Under the pieces are notes generated by a model. That model did no database searches. It saw only the letters and a list, made by a program, of their open reading frames with translations, and had not been told where the DNA came from. Shown here piece by piece: positions 28,275 to 37,580 of a stretch of DNA of 64,000 nucleotides. Source of the DNA: Pseudoxanthomonas sp. (GTDB lineage: Bacteria > Pseudomonadota > Gammaproteobacteria > Xanthomonadales > Xanthomonadaceae); NCBI RefSeq assembly GCF_002863005.1, contig NZ_PKDG01000013.1:62001-126000 (forward strand). Direction: 5' to 3'. Made by a program: the position numbers and the translations under genes. Each line of letters begins with the position of its first letter. The first letter of the stretch is position 1.

Positions 28275-29609
28275 ATGGGCGGCGAACGGCATCCCGATGG
28301 TGTAAGCACGGTACCGGCGACGGCATCGGATCTGGCGACATTCCCGGACGCCAGCAGGCAACTCGCGAGCTTCTCGGCGCCGTTGCTCCGCGACGCCGAT
28401 GCGCCGGATCACCGGCTGTTCGTCGCTGCCTTCGACGGCACCGGCAACAGCATGCACAAGGATGCGCCGGAGAACCACACCAACGTGGCGCGCATCGCGA
28501 AACAGCTCGAGCAGTCGAAGGACCCGACGGTCGGCTTTGGGTACGTCGAAGGTCCGGGTACGCAGGGTGGACTGGGCGGTGTCATCGACCAGGCCACCGG
28601 CGGTACCTACGAACCCCGCATGGAGGAAATGTATTTCCAGTTCATCCAGCAGGCCTCGGCGTGGTTGCGCGACAATCCCGACGCCGACATCCGCATTGCC
28701 GCCATCGGATTCAGCCGTGGTGCCGAGCAGGCGGCGGGCTTCACGCGCCTGGTAGAGGAGCGGGGTATCCAGGATCCGAGAGGCATGGACGTCGTGCGCG
28801 ACCGCAACGGCCGCATCGAAAGGCTGGAGCCGACCCGCCCCAATCTGCGCGAACCCGGCACCGTCATCCAGGCCGTCGGCCTGTTCGATCCGGTCGGTAC
28901 GGGCGAGCCGCGCGACCACGACCGCCGCCTGCCGCCCTCTGTGGTGTCGGGCTTCCAGATCACCGCCGACGACGAGCGGCGCAACCTGTTCCAGTCCACG
29001 CGCGTGATGGACCCGGGCGTGACCGACGGGGGGCGCTTCCTCAATGTCACCGTCGCGGGCGCGCACAGCGACATCGGCGGCGGGTACACCCAGGACGGCA
29101 TCGGCGTCCGCAGCGGCAACCTGATGATCGACTACCTCAATGCGCTGAGCGACAGGCCCTACCTGGCCAAGCGCGAGGAACCGATGGATCCCGCGCGCAA
29201 CGTCATCCATCGGTCCGAGGAGCACCAGTTCTTCTATCGCACCTCGATCTACGACAGGGCCGGCGTTCGCGGGATGCAGGAAGAACTCGCGCCGGCGTCG
29301 CTGTGCAGGATCGACTGCCTGGACGCGCAACCGCGCAACGAGGCGATGGCCTCGACGCTGGCGTGGCGGCCGGTCGCCATCGGCGCGGTACCCGCGGAAC
29401 CCGTCCGTGACGGCCGCATGGTCGAGCAACTGCTCGACGCCGCACGACGGGGCGATGGCGGAGCGATCGAACGCCTAGCGCGCGAGCAGTTGCACGGAGA
29501 GACGGGACAGGCGTGGTTGCGGTCTGGGCAGCAGCGCTTGCACGAGTTGCCGCCCACCCTGACTGCGCCGGCAGAACCACAGCGCGAGCCTGCCGCGCTA
29601 GCGCGCTGA
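28275..29609 (+). CDS. DUF2235 (Tle1-like) phospholipase/lipase-fold protein
   Basis: 444 residues. The DUF2235 motifs are complete: VAAFDGTGNS (Asp54), nucleophile Ser147 in GFSRGA, and GAHSDIGGGY with His264 and Asp266. In characterised family members this is an alpha/beta-hydrolase phospholipase secreted by the type VI system (Tle1). No signal peptide is seen, as expected for a contact-delivered effector. No VgrG, PAAR or type IV coupling gene is in the window. The ~60-residue tail is Gln/Arg/Pro-rich (GQAWLRSGQQRLHELPPTL) and could be a delivery signal. A ribosome site (GGGAGTGGAGC) precedes the ATG. Confidence 0.75.
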   Translation: MGGERHPDGVSTVPATASDLATFPDASRQLASFSAPLLRDADAPDHRLFVAAFDGTGNSMHKDAPENHTNVARIAKQLEQSKDPTVGFGYVEGPGTQGGLGGVIDQATGGTYEPRMEEMYFQFIQQASAWLRDNPDADIRIAAIGFSRGAEQAAGFTRLVEERGIQDPRGMDVVRDRNGRIERLEPTRPNLREPGTVIQAVGLFDPVGTGEPRDHDRRLPPSVVSGFQITADDERRNLFQSTRVMDPGVTDGGRFLNVTVAGAHSDIGGGYTQDGIGVRSGNLMIDYLNALSDRPYLAKREEPMDPARNVIHRSEEHQFFYRTSIYDRAGVRGMQEELAPASLCRIDCLDAQPRNEAMASTLAWRPVAIGAVPAEPVRDGRMVEQLLDAARRGDGGAIERLAREQLHGETGQAWLRSGQQRLHELPPTLTAPAEPQREPAALAR

Positions 29610-29680
29610 GACATGCTTGTCGCTTCCTGTCGCCCTGCGGTCTAATCCGTCCGGGGAAAACGATGCCACGGGAGGCATCC

Positions 29681-31615
29681 ATGGGGTGGAGAGCAAGGAG
29701 TGTGGGTATCCTGCTGGGATGCCTGTTTGCGCCATGGGCGCACGCGCAGGTGGACCTGGAGCCGTTCCTTAAGCAGGACGTGCTGGAAACCCTGAAGATC
29801 TCGCCCACCGGCGAGTACTACGCGCTGACGGTGCCGCTGGAGGACCAGACCATCCTCGCGGTGCAGCGGCGCAGCGACCGTCAGATCACTGCCAAGATCA
29901 GCGCCGGCGCGGACAGCGTGATCGACGACGTCTGGTGGGTGAGCGACGAGCGCGTCGTCGTGTCGGTGGCGAAGAAGTACGGTTCGCGCGACCAGCCCTA
30001 CGCCACCGGCGAGCTGTATGCGACGAACGTGGACGGCTCCGTGCGTCGGCAGATCTTTGCGCGCTATGGCCTGGACGGAAACGAGGTCCAGCCGCGCGCG
30101 GCCGAGCTGGTCGATCCGATGCCGAATGATCCGCGCAAGGTGCTGATCAGCATGTACGCGCTCGACACGTCCATGCCGAACACGCGGTTGATGAGCCTGG
30201 ATGCCTACAACGGCAGCCTGGACACGCTCGCCACCGCCCCGGTGCGTCGTGCCGACTTCGTCGTCGATGCGACGGGCGAGGTCCGCTTCGCGCTCGGGGC
30301 CGGCGAAGACAACGCCAGCAAGCTTTATCACCGCCCCAGTGGCGGTACCCCGTGGGCGCTGGTCAACGACGAGAACGCGACGCGGCGTGTCGAGGTGCCG
30401 CTGGGTTTCGCGCCCGATGGCCGCACGGCCTACCTGCAGGTCGAGCAGCGCGAAGGGCCGGACGCGATCGTGGCCCTGGATACGGAGACAGGCGAGCGCA
30501 CGCAGGTGCTGCGCGATGCAGTGGTGGATCCCTACCGGATCATCCGCGCACCGGGCGGGCGCACGCCCGTGGGCAGCTTCTTCATGCACGACCGGCTCCG
30601 CACGGTGTTCTTCGACGAAAAATCGGAGACTGCGCGCCTGTATCGCAAGCTGGAGCGATCGTTTCCGGGACATTCGATCCTGATCACCTCCGGCACGCGC
30701 GACGGCAAGCTGAAGATCGTCCATATCTGGAACGACACCAGTCCCGGCGATTTCTATCTGTTCGACACGCAGACCAATGCTGCCGATCTGATCTTCAGCA
30801 GGCGCAAATGGTTGGATCCAGCGACGTTGTCGCCCAGCGAATCAGTGGCGTTGAAAGCGCGGGACAGTCTTCCGCTGCATGGTTACCTGACGCGTCCGCG
30901 CGGTAGCCAGGGGCCGCTGCCGCTGGTGGTGATGCCGCATGGGGGGCCGATCGGCATCTTCGACCGCTGGGAGATCGACGACGAGGCGCAGATGCTGGCG
31001 CGCGCCGGGTACGCGGTGCTACGCCTCAATTTCCGCGGCTCGGGCAATTACGGGCGCGCGCACATGCAGGCCGGTGCGCGCGAGTGGGGCGGCGCGATGC
31101 AGGACGACCTGACCGACGCAACGCGCTGGGCGATCGAGCAGAAGATCGCGGACCCGCAGCGGATCTGCCTGTATGGGGCGAGCTATGGCGGCTATGCGGC
31201 CCTGATGGGCGTGGCCAAGGAGCCGGCGATGTACCGCTGCGCGGCCGGCTATGTCGGCGTGTACGACCTGGAGCTGATGCACCGGCAGAAATCGCGCAAT
31301 GCCAAATGGGTCGGCAACTACATGAACGACTGGGTGGGTGACGATCGCACCGCGCTGGCCGACATTTCGCCCACTTCGCTGGCAGCGAAGATCAGGGTAC
31401 CGGTGTTCCTGGCGGCGGGCGGGAAGGACGAGATCGCACCGCAGGCGCACACAGAGCGCATGGAGAAGGCGCTGAAGGCCGTGGGCGTGCCGGTGGAGAC
31501 GCTGTACGTGCGCACCGAAGGCCACGGCTTCTATGCCGAAGCCAACCGACGCACCTACTACACCAGGTTGCTGGACTTCCTGTCGCGCCACCTGGGCGGC
31601 GCGAAAGCGAAGTAG
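29681..31615 (+). CDS. S9-family prolyl oligopeptidase-type peptidase
   Basis: 644 residues from 29681, chosen for its GGGAGG site; an ATG 18 bases earlier is the alternative. A signal peptide (SVGILLGCLFAPWAHA) directs export. An N-terminal beta-propeller (residues ~25-385) precedes the alpha/beta-hydrolase domain. The catalytic triad is Ser501 in GASYGGYA, Asp583 in GGKDEIAP and His615 in EGHGF. Such enzymes cleave short peptides in the periplasm and are abundant in xanthomonads. No neighbour indicates a specific substrate. Confidence 0.92.
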   Translation: MGWRARSVGILLGCLFAPWAHAQVDLEPFLKQDVLETLKISPTGEYYALTVPLEDQTILAVQRRSDRQITAKISAGADSVIDDVWWVSDERVVVSVAKKYGSRDQPYATGELYATNVDGSVRRQIFARYGLDGNEVQPRAAELVDPMPNDPRKVLISMYALDTSMPNTRLMSLDAYNGSLDTLATAPVRRADFVVDATGEVRFALGAGEDNASKLYHRPSGGTPWALVNDENATRRVEVPLGFAPDGRTAYLQVEQREGPDAIVALDTETGERTQVLRDAVVDPYRIIRAPGGRTPVGSFFMHDRLRTVFFDEKSETARLYRKLERSFPGHSILITSGTRDGKLKIVHIWNDTSPGDFYLFDTQTNAADLIFSRRKWLDPATLSPSESVALKARDSLPLHGYLTRPRGSQGPLPLVVMPHGGPIGIFDRWEIDDEAQMLARAGYAVLRLNFRGSGNYGRAHMQAGAREWGGAMQDDLTDATRWAIEQKIADPQRICLYGASYGGYAALMGVAKEPAMYRCAAGYVGVYDLELMHRQKSRNAKWVGNYMNDWVGDDRTALADISPTSLAAKIRVPVFLAAGGKDEIAPQAHTERMEKALKAVGVPVETLYVRTEGHGFYAEANRRTYYTRLLDFLSRHLGGAKAK

Positions 31616-31622
31616 CCGGGGA

Positions 31623-31997
31623 TCAGGCGCCGACGCGCCTGCGTACCGCCTCGAAATCGCGCACCGGCCGCACCTCGATGCTGCCGGTGCCGATCCACGG
31701 GAATTCCTGCGCGATGCGTACCGCCTCGTCCAGGCTGTCGGCCTCGATCAGGTTGTAGCCGCCGAGGATCTCCTTCGTTTCGGCGAAGGGGCCGTCGACG
31801 ACGTGCGTCTTGCCGTTGCGCACGCGCACGGTACGCGCGGTGCTGCCATGCTCGAGCTGCTGGGAGTCGATCAACGTACCCTCGGCCTTCAGTTCGTCGG
31901 CGTGGGTGATGCAGCCGTGCATCATGCGGTCGAACGCGCCCTCGGGCAGCGCATCCAGCAGCTGGTCATCCGTGTAGATCATCAACAGGAACTTCAT
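31623..31997 (-). CDS. YCII-related (DGPF) protein
   Basis: 124 residues starting at MKFLLMIY (31997) with a GGGAGGG ribosome site. The DGPFAETKEILGGYNLIEADSLDEAVRIA signature is canonical. It is a second family member in the window besides 26669-27094, here without a VOC or sigma partner. Its biochemical role is not known. Confidence 0.87.
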   Translation of the reverse strand: MKFLLMIYTDDQLLDALPEGAFDRMMHGCITHADELKAEGTLIDSQQLEHGSTARTVRVRNGKTHVVDGPFAETKEILGGYNLIEADSLDEAVRIAQEFPWIGTGSIEVRPVRDFEAVRRRVGA

Positions 31998-32078
31998 GCG
32001 CCCTCCCGGCGTGCCGTGCAGGCCGGGATTGTGCCACGCGGGCATGACAGGGCCGTTCAGGCGCGGGCAGCGCCCGGA

Positions 32079-32327
32079 TCACTCGCCCGCAGGCGATCGA
32101 TACCACGCTTCCACGGTGCCCTTGACCTTCATCGTCATCGGGTTGCCGCGGCGGTCCTTCGACTTGCCGACCGGCACGCGGACCCAGCCTTCGCTGATGC
32201 AGTACTCCTCCACGTTGTCGCGCTCCACGCCGTTGAAGCGGATGCCGACGCCGCGGTCCATCGCCTCGGCGTTGTAGAAGGGGCTGCGCGGGTCGGAAGC
32301 CAGGTGGTCGGGAGGCGTGTCGGACAT
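32079..32327 (-). CDS. DUF3297 family protein
   Basis: 82 residues, the normal length. Conserved segments are PDHLASDPRSPFYN, GIRFNGVERDNVEEYCISEGWVRVPVGK and KGTVEAWY. It is a small cytosolic conserved protein without known function. It stands alone on the minus strand between the YCII and DUF6445-like genes. Confidence 0.87.
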   Translation of the reverse strand: MSDTPPDHLASDPRSPFYNAEAMDRGVGIRFNGVERDNVEEYCISEGWVRVPVGKSKDRRGNPMTMKVKGTVEAWYRSPAGE

Positions 32328-32378
32328 GGAAGGCGTCGCGTGGTCGTCGGGGGCGCAAGGATAACCGAAGCGCCCGCC

Positions 32379-33092
32379 TCACCAGGCCACGCGGTTGCGG
32401 CTGCAGACAAGCGTGGCCTGCAGCGTCAGCCGCCCGCGGCGCGGAGCGGTGTCCAGCCGGACGCCATGCGGCACCGCAGGGGCGCGGAATACGTCGGCAT
32501 CGTGCATCACCAGGCGGTTCCAGCGTGCCGGTACCGTGACCGCGTGCGCGAAGCAGGCGATCGTGGACGCGTGCGGATAGCCCGCTGCCACGCCATGGCG
32601 TCGGGAGAACGCGTCCGGCGACAGGGCATCGGCGTCGTGTTCGATCTCCGCCACCTGCTGCGGCGACACGAGGGGCAGGAAGAAATGCGTCCCGCCCAGC
32701 GTGGCGTCCCGGAACAGGAACAGTTCTGCGGCGACGAGGCGCTGGTCGGGTTCGGGCGAACGCTCGCGACGCGGCAGCCAGTGCGACGGCGGCAATGCGT
32801 CGCCTGCCAGGGTCAACAGCGAAAGGCGGCTGGTGCTGCGCAGGATGCGTCGCACGCCGAGCGTGTGGCGGGCATGGTCGCGCATTACGTCATGAAGCAA
32901 GGCGGTGAAGTCGTCCGGCATGCGCAGCCGGAGACCCGGAAACACGTCGGGCGAAGCGGGGTGGAAGTCTTCCCGGTAGGCGTCCGCAAAGGCGGGCAGG
33001 CGTTCCGGCGACAGCAGGGCGTCGTCGAGGACGACGCAGATGCGACCCTGCCCCAGCGGAACCTGCGTCACCGAGGGACGTGGGTTGAACAT
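32379..33092 (-). CDS. DUF6445-like protein
   Basis: 237 residues beginning at MFNPRPSVTQ (33092), preceded by GGGAGG. Recognisable features are SRLSLLTLAGDALPPSHWLPRR, LFLFRDATLGGTHFFLPL and a late VMHDADVFRAPAVPHGVRLDTAPRRGRLTLQATL. His and Asp residues in a beta-helix-like order resemble the DUF6445 family, which often accompanies TonB-receptor or tryptophan-halogenase loci. No metal site is certain. Function unknown. Confidence 0.6.
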   Translation of the reverse strand: MFNPRPSVTQVPLGQGRICVVLDDALLSPERLPAFADAYREDFHPASPDVFPGLRLRMPDDFTALLHDVMRDHARHTLGVRRILRSTSRLSLLTLAGDALPPSHWLPRRERSPEPDQRLVAAELFLFRDATLGGTHFFLPLVSPQQVAEIEHDADALSPDAFSRRHGVAAGYPHASTIACFAHAVTVPARWNRLVMHDADVFRAPAVPHGVRLDTAPRRGRLTLQATLVCSRNRVAW

Positions 33093-33159
33093 GGCACGGC
33101 CTCCCGCGGGCGCCGGCATGCGGGCCGGCGGCGCCACGATAGACCTTCGCGGTGGTGGA

Positions 33160-33202
33160 GACAAAAGAACGCCGGGGCGGCCCACCACGACCGCCCCGGC
33201 GT
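33160..33202 (-). terminator. Intrinsic terminator after the fasciclin gene
   Basis: Perfect 12-bp arms ACGCCGGGGCGG / CCGCCCCGGCGT around a 10-nt loop lie 17 bp after the minus-strand stop. They are followed on that strand by TTCTTTTGT. Confidence 0.85.
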
Positions 33203-33219
33203 GTGCTGCCGTCGAGGAA

Positions 33220-33825
33220 TTACGGCATCAGCACCTTGTCGACCACGTGGATCACGCCGTTGCTGGCCTTCAGGTCGGCGGTGGTGACCTTGACGGTGTT
33301 GCCCTTGGCATCGGTCAGGGTGACGCCGCCATCGACTACCTGCGCCTTCAGTTCACCGCCCTGCACGGTCTTCAACGTGGCGGTACCACCGCTGGCCTGG
33401 ATCTGCTGCGTCAGCGTGGCGGCGTCCACCATGCCGGGCACCACGTGGTAGGTCAGCACGGCGGTCAGGTCGGCCTTGCTCTCCGGCTTCAGCAGCGTGT
33501 CGACGGTGCCGGCGGGCAGCGCTTCGAAGGCGGCGTTGGTGGGTGCGAACACCGTGAACGGGCCTGCGCCCTTCAGCGTATCGACCAGGCCCGCGGCCTG
33601 CACCGCACTGACCAGCGTGGTGTGGTCCGGCGAACCGATGGCGGTATCCACCACGTCCTTCTGCTCGACGGCCGGTGCGGCGGCATCGGCGGGTGCCGGA
33701 TCGCTGGCTTCGGCCACCGGCATCGGGGCGGCGCCGGCGTCGGCTTCGGCTTCGGCGGTCTTCGGCGAGCACGCAGCAGCGGTGAAGGCGGCGAGCAGGG
33801 CGACGGAAAGGACGGTACGGTTCAT
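33220..33825 (-). CDS. Fasciclin-domain lipoprotein
   Basis: 201 residues. The signal and lipobox (VALLAAFTAAAC, Cys19) predict an outer- or inner-membrane lipoprotein. An Ala/Pro/Glu-rich linker to about residue 55 is followed by one FAS1 domain (TLVSAVQAAGLVDTLKG, GPFTVFAPTNAAFEALP, VLTYHVVPG, NGVIHVVDKVLMP), the full set of FAS1 boxes. FAS1 proteins mediate adhesion or matrix interaction. It stands alone, with a terminator directly after. Confidence 0.9.
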   Translation of the reverse strand: MNRTVLSVALLAAFTAAACSPKTAEAEADAGAAPMPVAEASDPAPADAAAPAVEQKDVVDTAIGSPDHTTLVSAVQAAGLVDTLKGAGPFTVFAPTNAAFEALPAGTVDTLLKPESKADLTAVLTYHVVPGMVDAATLTQQIQASGGTATLKTVQGGELKAQVVDGGVTLTDAKGNTVKVTTADLKASNGVIHVVDKVLMP

Positions 33826-33985
33826 GGGTATCTCCTGGGTGGATGAGGGTGTGGTTGTTGCGCTTGCGGACTCATGTACGCCACGGCCTCACGCGCGGAT
33901 GCATCACGTGGCCTTAATATTCAGCCAACCTTGACATCGCCCGCGCCGCGCAGCGCGACGTCATGCACCCACACGAAGACGCCCC

Positions 33986-34540
33986 ATGACCCAGCCCGAC
34001 CACGAATTCGATCCCGACGACAACTTCCGCCATGCCTTCGACGACGAAGACGACATGGATCTGGACGACACCGAGGCACTGGTCTGGAACCTGCTGGTGC
34101 TGATCAATCCCGGCGATGAAGAAACCGCACTGCGGCAGTTCGCGGCCTATCGCGACGCGAGCAGCGAAGACGGCGTCGAGCCGGACCAGGTGCTGTGGAC
34201 GCTGAAGGACGCCATCGACTGGACGTCGGGCTTCTACGTGGACTGGAAGGACACAGAGTCCTTCATCGACTGCGTCAACCAGCTGGCCGCGCGCTATGCC
34301 GTCGAGATCGACTGGGGGGGCGATACCAGCGACGAGGATTTCCTCGACGGGACCGACGTTCCCGCCTTGATGTCCACGGCCTACGACCGCCTGCGCGAGC
34401 ATGGCTACACGCTGTGGAACTGGAACACGGGGGGCGACGCCTACGCCGGATGGATCGCGCTGCGTCGCGACGACGACGGCATGCAGCAGCTGGCCGCGGT
34501 GATGGGCGTGGAGATCCGGCCGGGCAGCGACGCATTCTGA
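33986..34540 (+). CDS. Acidic DUF6630-like protein
   Basis: 184 residues. The N-terminal 30 residues are extremely acidic (DPDDNFRHAFDDEDDMDLDD). The conserved core reads LLVLINPGDEETALRQFAAYRDAS, VLWTLKDAIDW and DAYAGWIALRRDDDGMQQLAAVMG, which I associate with DUF6630. It has no signal peptide or membrane segment, so it should be cytosolic. It lies 65 bp before the large mechanosensitive channel gene. Function unknown. Confidence 0.65.
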   Translation: MTQPDHEFDPDDNFRHAFDDEDDMDLDDTEALVWNLLVLINPGDEETALRQFAAYRDASSEDGVEPDQVLWTLKDAIDWTSGFYVDWKDTESFIDCVNQLAARYAVEIDWGGDTSDEDFLDGTDVPALMSTAYDRLREHGYTLWNWNTGGDAYAGWIALRRDDDGMQQLAAVMGVEIRPGSDAF

Positions 34541-34605
34541 CCGCGACCGCGCGACGGCGCGCACGCTAGACTCGCATCGTCGCCTCCGTTCCGGGATCGT
34601 CCGTC

Positions 34606-37083
34606 ATGCGCGTGCTGCTCGCCTGCCTTGCCTGCCTGGTGCTGTCGGTGGCGAATGCCGCGAAGGCGCAGGACGTCACCACGCTGCTGTCGCCTTCCAA
34701 GCCGAAGGCGCCCGAAGCGATCGCGCTGGCCGACATCCCCGGTCGCGCCGATGCCGACGAGCGCTACGCGGAGGAAGTGTCGCTGCGCGCGGCGCGCGCC
34801 GATCCGCTCGGCCGACTTGTGCCGCGGCTGACGACCATCGAGAAGTCGGTGGCGGAGAAGAACGGCCTGTTCGCCTACGGGGAACTGCGCACGCTGCCCG
34901 TGCTGCGGCTGGAAAGCATGGAGCGCCACTGGAAGTTCGATGCGCGCCAGTACGCGCGCTGGCGCGGTGACATGCAGGCATCGGTGGCACCGTATGCGCA
35001 GGATGCGGCGGAACTGGCGCTGCGCCGCGCCGACTGGGAACTCACCCGGCAGGGCATGGCCGCGGACGGCACGCCGGATGCGCTGCGCTCGCGCGTGGAA
35101 GGCGTGTCCGCGCGGCTGCAGGCGGCCGAGCAGGCGCTGTCCACGCCGCTGGCGGGGCAGATCCGGCTGGGGCAACGCGCCAACCTGCTCGCCGCACGCA
35201 TCCAGGCCGGCCAGCAGGCGGTGGACGATGCCATCGCCTACGCCGACCGGCGCCTGTTCCGCCTGGATGCGTCGCCCTTGTGGCAGGTGCAGGACCGCAC
35301 GGTCCTGCGGCAGGACGTGGCCGACAGCCTGAAGCGTGAGGTCCAGCAGGAGAACAGCTTCGTCGCCCAGTACACCGCGGCGGATGTCGGCAACCAGCGG
35401 TTGCTGCATCTGCTGCAGTTGATGTTGCTGCCGGCGCTGCTGTGGATCGCGTGGCGGCATCGGCGCCGCCGCCTGGATCCGACAGCGGCGCTGGCGACGG
35501 ATGCGGAGTCGCGCGTGGTGGGACGTCCGTTCTCCACCTGGTTGCTGCTGTCCATGATCGGCGTGCTGGTGTTCGAACCGAACGCGCCGCTGTTCCTGCA
35601 CCAGCTGGCGATGCTGGTCGCGCTGGTGCCGGTGTTGCGGCTGATGCCGCAGCAAGGCCGTCGCCTGCTGGGACCGTGGCCCTACCTGGCGACCGCGTTC
35701 TACCTGCTGCAGCATTTGGCTGTCTTGCTGATGGCCAGCGATTACCTGTACCGGCTGTACTATCTGGTGCTCTCCCTGCTGGCGCTCGCGGCCACCGGCT
35801 GGCTGCTGTGGCGTTCGCGCGGCGAGCGCTACGCCGGCGTGGCCGGTCGTGCCGGACAGCTGGTCCACGGCCTGGCCTGGGGCGGCGTCGCGATCCTGTC
35901 GACGGCGATCGTCGCGAACGTCGTGGGCAACGTGTCGCTGGCGGAAATGCTGACGGCCGGCATCATCGAGAGCGGCTACTTCGCGCTGGTCCTGTATGCG
36001 GCGGTGACGGTGCTGGAAGCCTTGTTGCGCCGGCTGGGCGCGCGCCCCGAAGTGCGTCGGCTGTGGTTGATGCGCCGGCATGGCGGCCGCCTGCTCGACA
36101 CGCTCGCGCGGTGGGCGCGCGTCGCGGCGGTGATCGGCTGGATCGTCTACACGATGATCCGCTTCCGCATCTTCCGGCCGGTGTACGACGTCGCCAGGGC
36201 CATCGTCACGCACCGCTTCGAGTACGGCGAACTCTCGCTCAGCCTGGGCCACGTGCTGGTGTTCTGCATCGGCGTGGTGCTGGCGGTCTGGGTGGCGCGC
36301 ACGCTGCGCGCGCTGCTGCGCGAAGAAGTCCTGCCGCGCATGTCGCTGCCGCGCGGCGTGGACAACAGCATCGCCTCGCTCAGCTACTACGTGCTGCTGT
36401 TGCTGGGATTGCTGGCCGCGCTGTCCGCCGCGGGCTTCAAGATCGGGCAACTGGCCTTCATGTTCGGCGCACTCGGGGTGGGGATCGGCCTGGGCCTGCA
36501 GGACGTGGTGAAGAACTTCGTCTCCGGCCTGATCCTGATGTTCGAGCGTCCGGTGAAACCCGGCGATGCGGTCGACATCAGCGGTACCGCCGGCCGCGTG
36601 CGCGCCATCGGCATGCGCGCCACCACCGTGCGCACGTTCGAAGGCGCCGACGTCATCGTGCCGAACGGCATGCTGCTGTCCGACAAGGTGACCAACTGGA
36701 CGCTGATGGACCAGAACCGCCGCGTCGACGTCGACGTGGGGGTGGCCTACGGCAGCGACGTGACGCGGGTGATGCAGCTGCTGCAGGAGACCACGCGCGC
36801 GACGCCCGGCATCGCCGACGACCCCGTGCCTGCCGTGCTGTTCACCGGCTTCGGCGCCAGTTCGCTGGACTTCGCCATCCGTGCATGGAGTCGCCGCTAC
36901 GACGACTGGTCCACGATCCGCAGCGACCTGATGATGCGGCTGCACGCCGCACTCGGCGCAGCGGGCATCGAGATCCCCTTCCCGCAGCAGGACCTGCATG
37001 TGCGCACCGTGCCGGACGACTTGGTGCGCTCGCTGGCGCGGCCTGCTTCGCTGCCGCAGGGAGACACCGATGGCGGCGCCTGA
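34606..37083 (+). CDS. Large MscS-family mechanosensitive channel (DUF3772/MscK-like)
   Basis: 825 residues. A signal peptide ([19 protein letters not shown]) leads to a ~240-residue helical periplasmic domain with coiled-coil character. Roughly ten membrane helices follow (residues ~270-600). The MscS pore and beta domain begin near residue 580: [27 protein letters not shown], then [13 protein letters not shown] and [23 protein letters not shown]. Such channels release osmolytes on hypo-osmotic shock. The stop overlaps the start of the acetyltransferase gene by 14 bp. Confidence 0.9.
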   Translation: MRVLLACLACLVLSVANAAKAQDVTTLLSPSKPKAPEAIALADIPGRADADERYAEEVSLRAARADPLGRLVPRLTTIEKSVAEKNGLFAYGELRTLPVLRLESMERHWKFDARQYARWRGDMQASVAPYAQDAAELALRRADWELTRQGMAADGTPDALRSRVEGVSARLQAAEQALSTPLAGQIRLGQRANLLAARIQAGQQAVDDAIAYADRRLFRLDASPLWQVQDRTVLRQDVADSLKREVQQENSFVAQYTAADVGNQRLLHLLQLMLLPALLWIAWRHRRRRLDPTAALATDAESRVVGRPFSTWLLLSMIGVLVFEPNAPLFLHQLAMLVALVPVLRLMPQQGRRLLGPWPYLATAFYLLQHLAVLLMASDYLYRLYYLVLSLLALAATGWLLWRSRGERYAGVAGRAGQLVHGLAWGGVAILSTAIVANVVGNVSLAEMLTAGIIESGYFALVLYAAVTVLEALLRRLGARPEVRRLWLMRRHGGRLLDTLARWARVAAVIGWIVYTMIRFRIFRPVYDVARAIVTHRFEYGELSLSLGHVLVFCIGVVLAVWVARTLRALLREEVLPRMSLPRGVDNSIASLSYYVLLLLGLLAALSAAGFKIGQLAFMFGALGVGIGLGLQDVVKNFVSGLILMFERPVKPGDAVDISGTAGRVRAIGMRATTVRTFEGADVIVPNGMLLSDKVTNWTLMDQNRRVDVDVGVAYGSDVTRVMQLLQETTRATPGIADDPVPAVLFTGFGASSLDFAIRAWSRRYDDWSTIRSDLMMRLHAALGAAGIEIPFPQQDLHVRTVPDDLVRSLARPASLPQGDTDGGA

Positions 37084-37537
37084 GCCGGAGGTCGCGATCC
37101 GCGCGCTGGGCCCCTCCGACTTGGGGCTGATGCGGGGCATGCTGCGGATGTTCGGCCGTGAGTTCGACGACATGCCGACCTACACCGCTGCCCCGCCGGA
37201 TGACGCTTACCTGGGCCGCCTTCTCGCGCGCGACACGTTCATCGCGGTGGCGGCGGTGCAGGGCGATGCGGTGGTCGGCGGGCTGGCCGCCTACGTGTTG
37301 CCCAAGTTCGAGCAGGCACGCAGCGAGGTCTACCTCTATGACCTTGCCGTGGCGGACGCATACCGCCGCCGCGGCATCGCGACCGCGCTGATCGCCGAGT
37401 TGCGAAGGATCGCCGCCGCGCAGGGTGCATGGGTGGTGTTCGTGCAGGCGGACTACGGCGACGACCCGGCGGTGGCGCTGTATACCAGGCTGGGCACGCG
37501 CGAGGACGTGATGCACTTCGACATCGCGGTGGACTGA
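37070..37537 (+). CDS. GNAT acetyltransferase of the AAC(3)-I type
   Basis: 155 residues from 37070 with a GGGAGA site. Long segments match, from memory, the integron-borne gentamicin 3-N-acetyltransferase AAC(3)-I: LFGREF-like [36 protein letters not shown] (the acetyl-CoA P-loop), [15 protein letters not shown] and [11 protein letters not shown](3)-I transfers acetyl from acetyl-CoA to the 3-amino group of gentamicin-type drugs. The gene is chromosomal, shares the codon style of its neighbours and overlaps the channel gene, so it is probably a native housekeeping homologue. Substrate not proven. Confidence 0.85.
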   Translation: MAAPEPEVAIRALGPSDLGLMRGMLRMFGREFDDMPTYTAAPPDDAYLGRLLARDTFIAVAAVQGDAVVGGLAAYVLPKFEQARSEVYLYDLAVADAYRRRGIATALIAELRRIAAAQGAWVVFVQADYGDDPAVALYTRLGTREDVMHFDIAVD

Positions 37538-37580
37538 GTCGGGTCGGGCATCGGCGTGGCGACGCCGCCGTGCAGGCGCC

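Noticed and set aside
29420-29609. XVIPCD-type secretion domain in the Tle1-like protein
   Set aside because: The tail is Gln-rich, but the conserved XVIPCD blocks could not be recognised; left as a possibility only.
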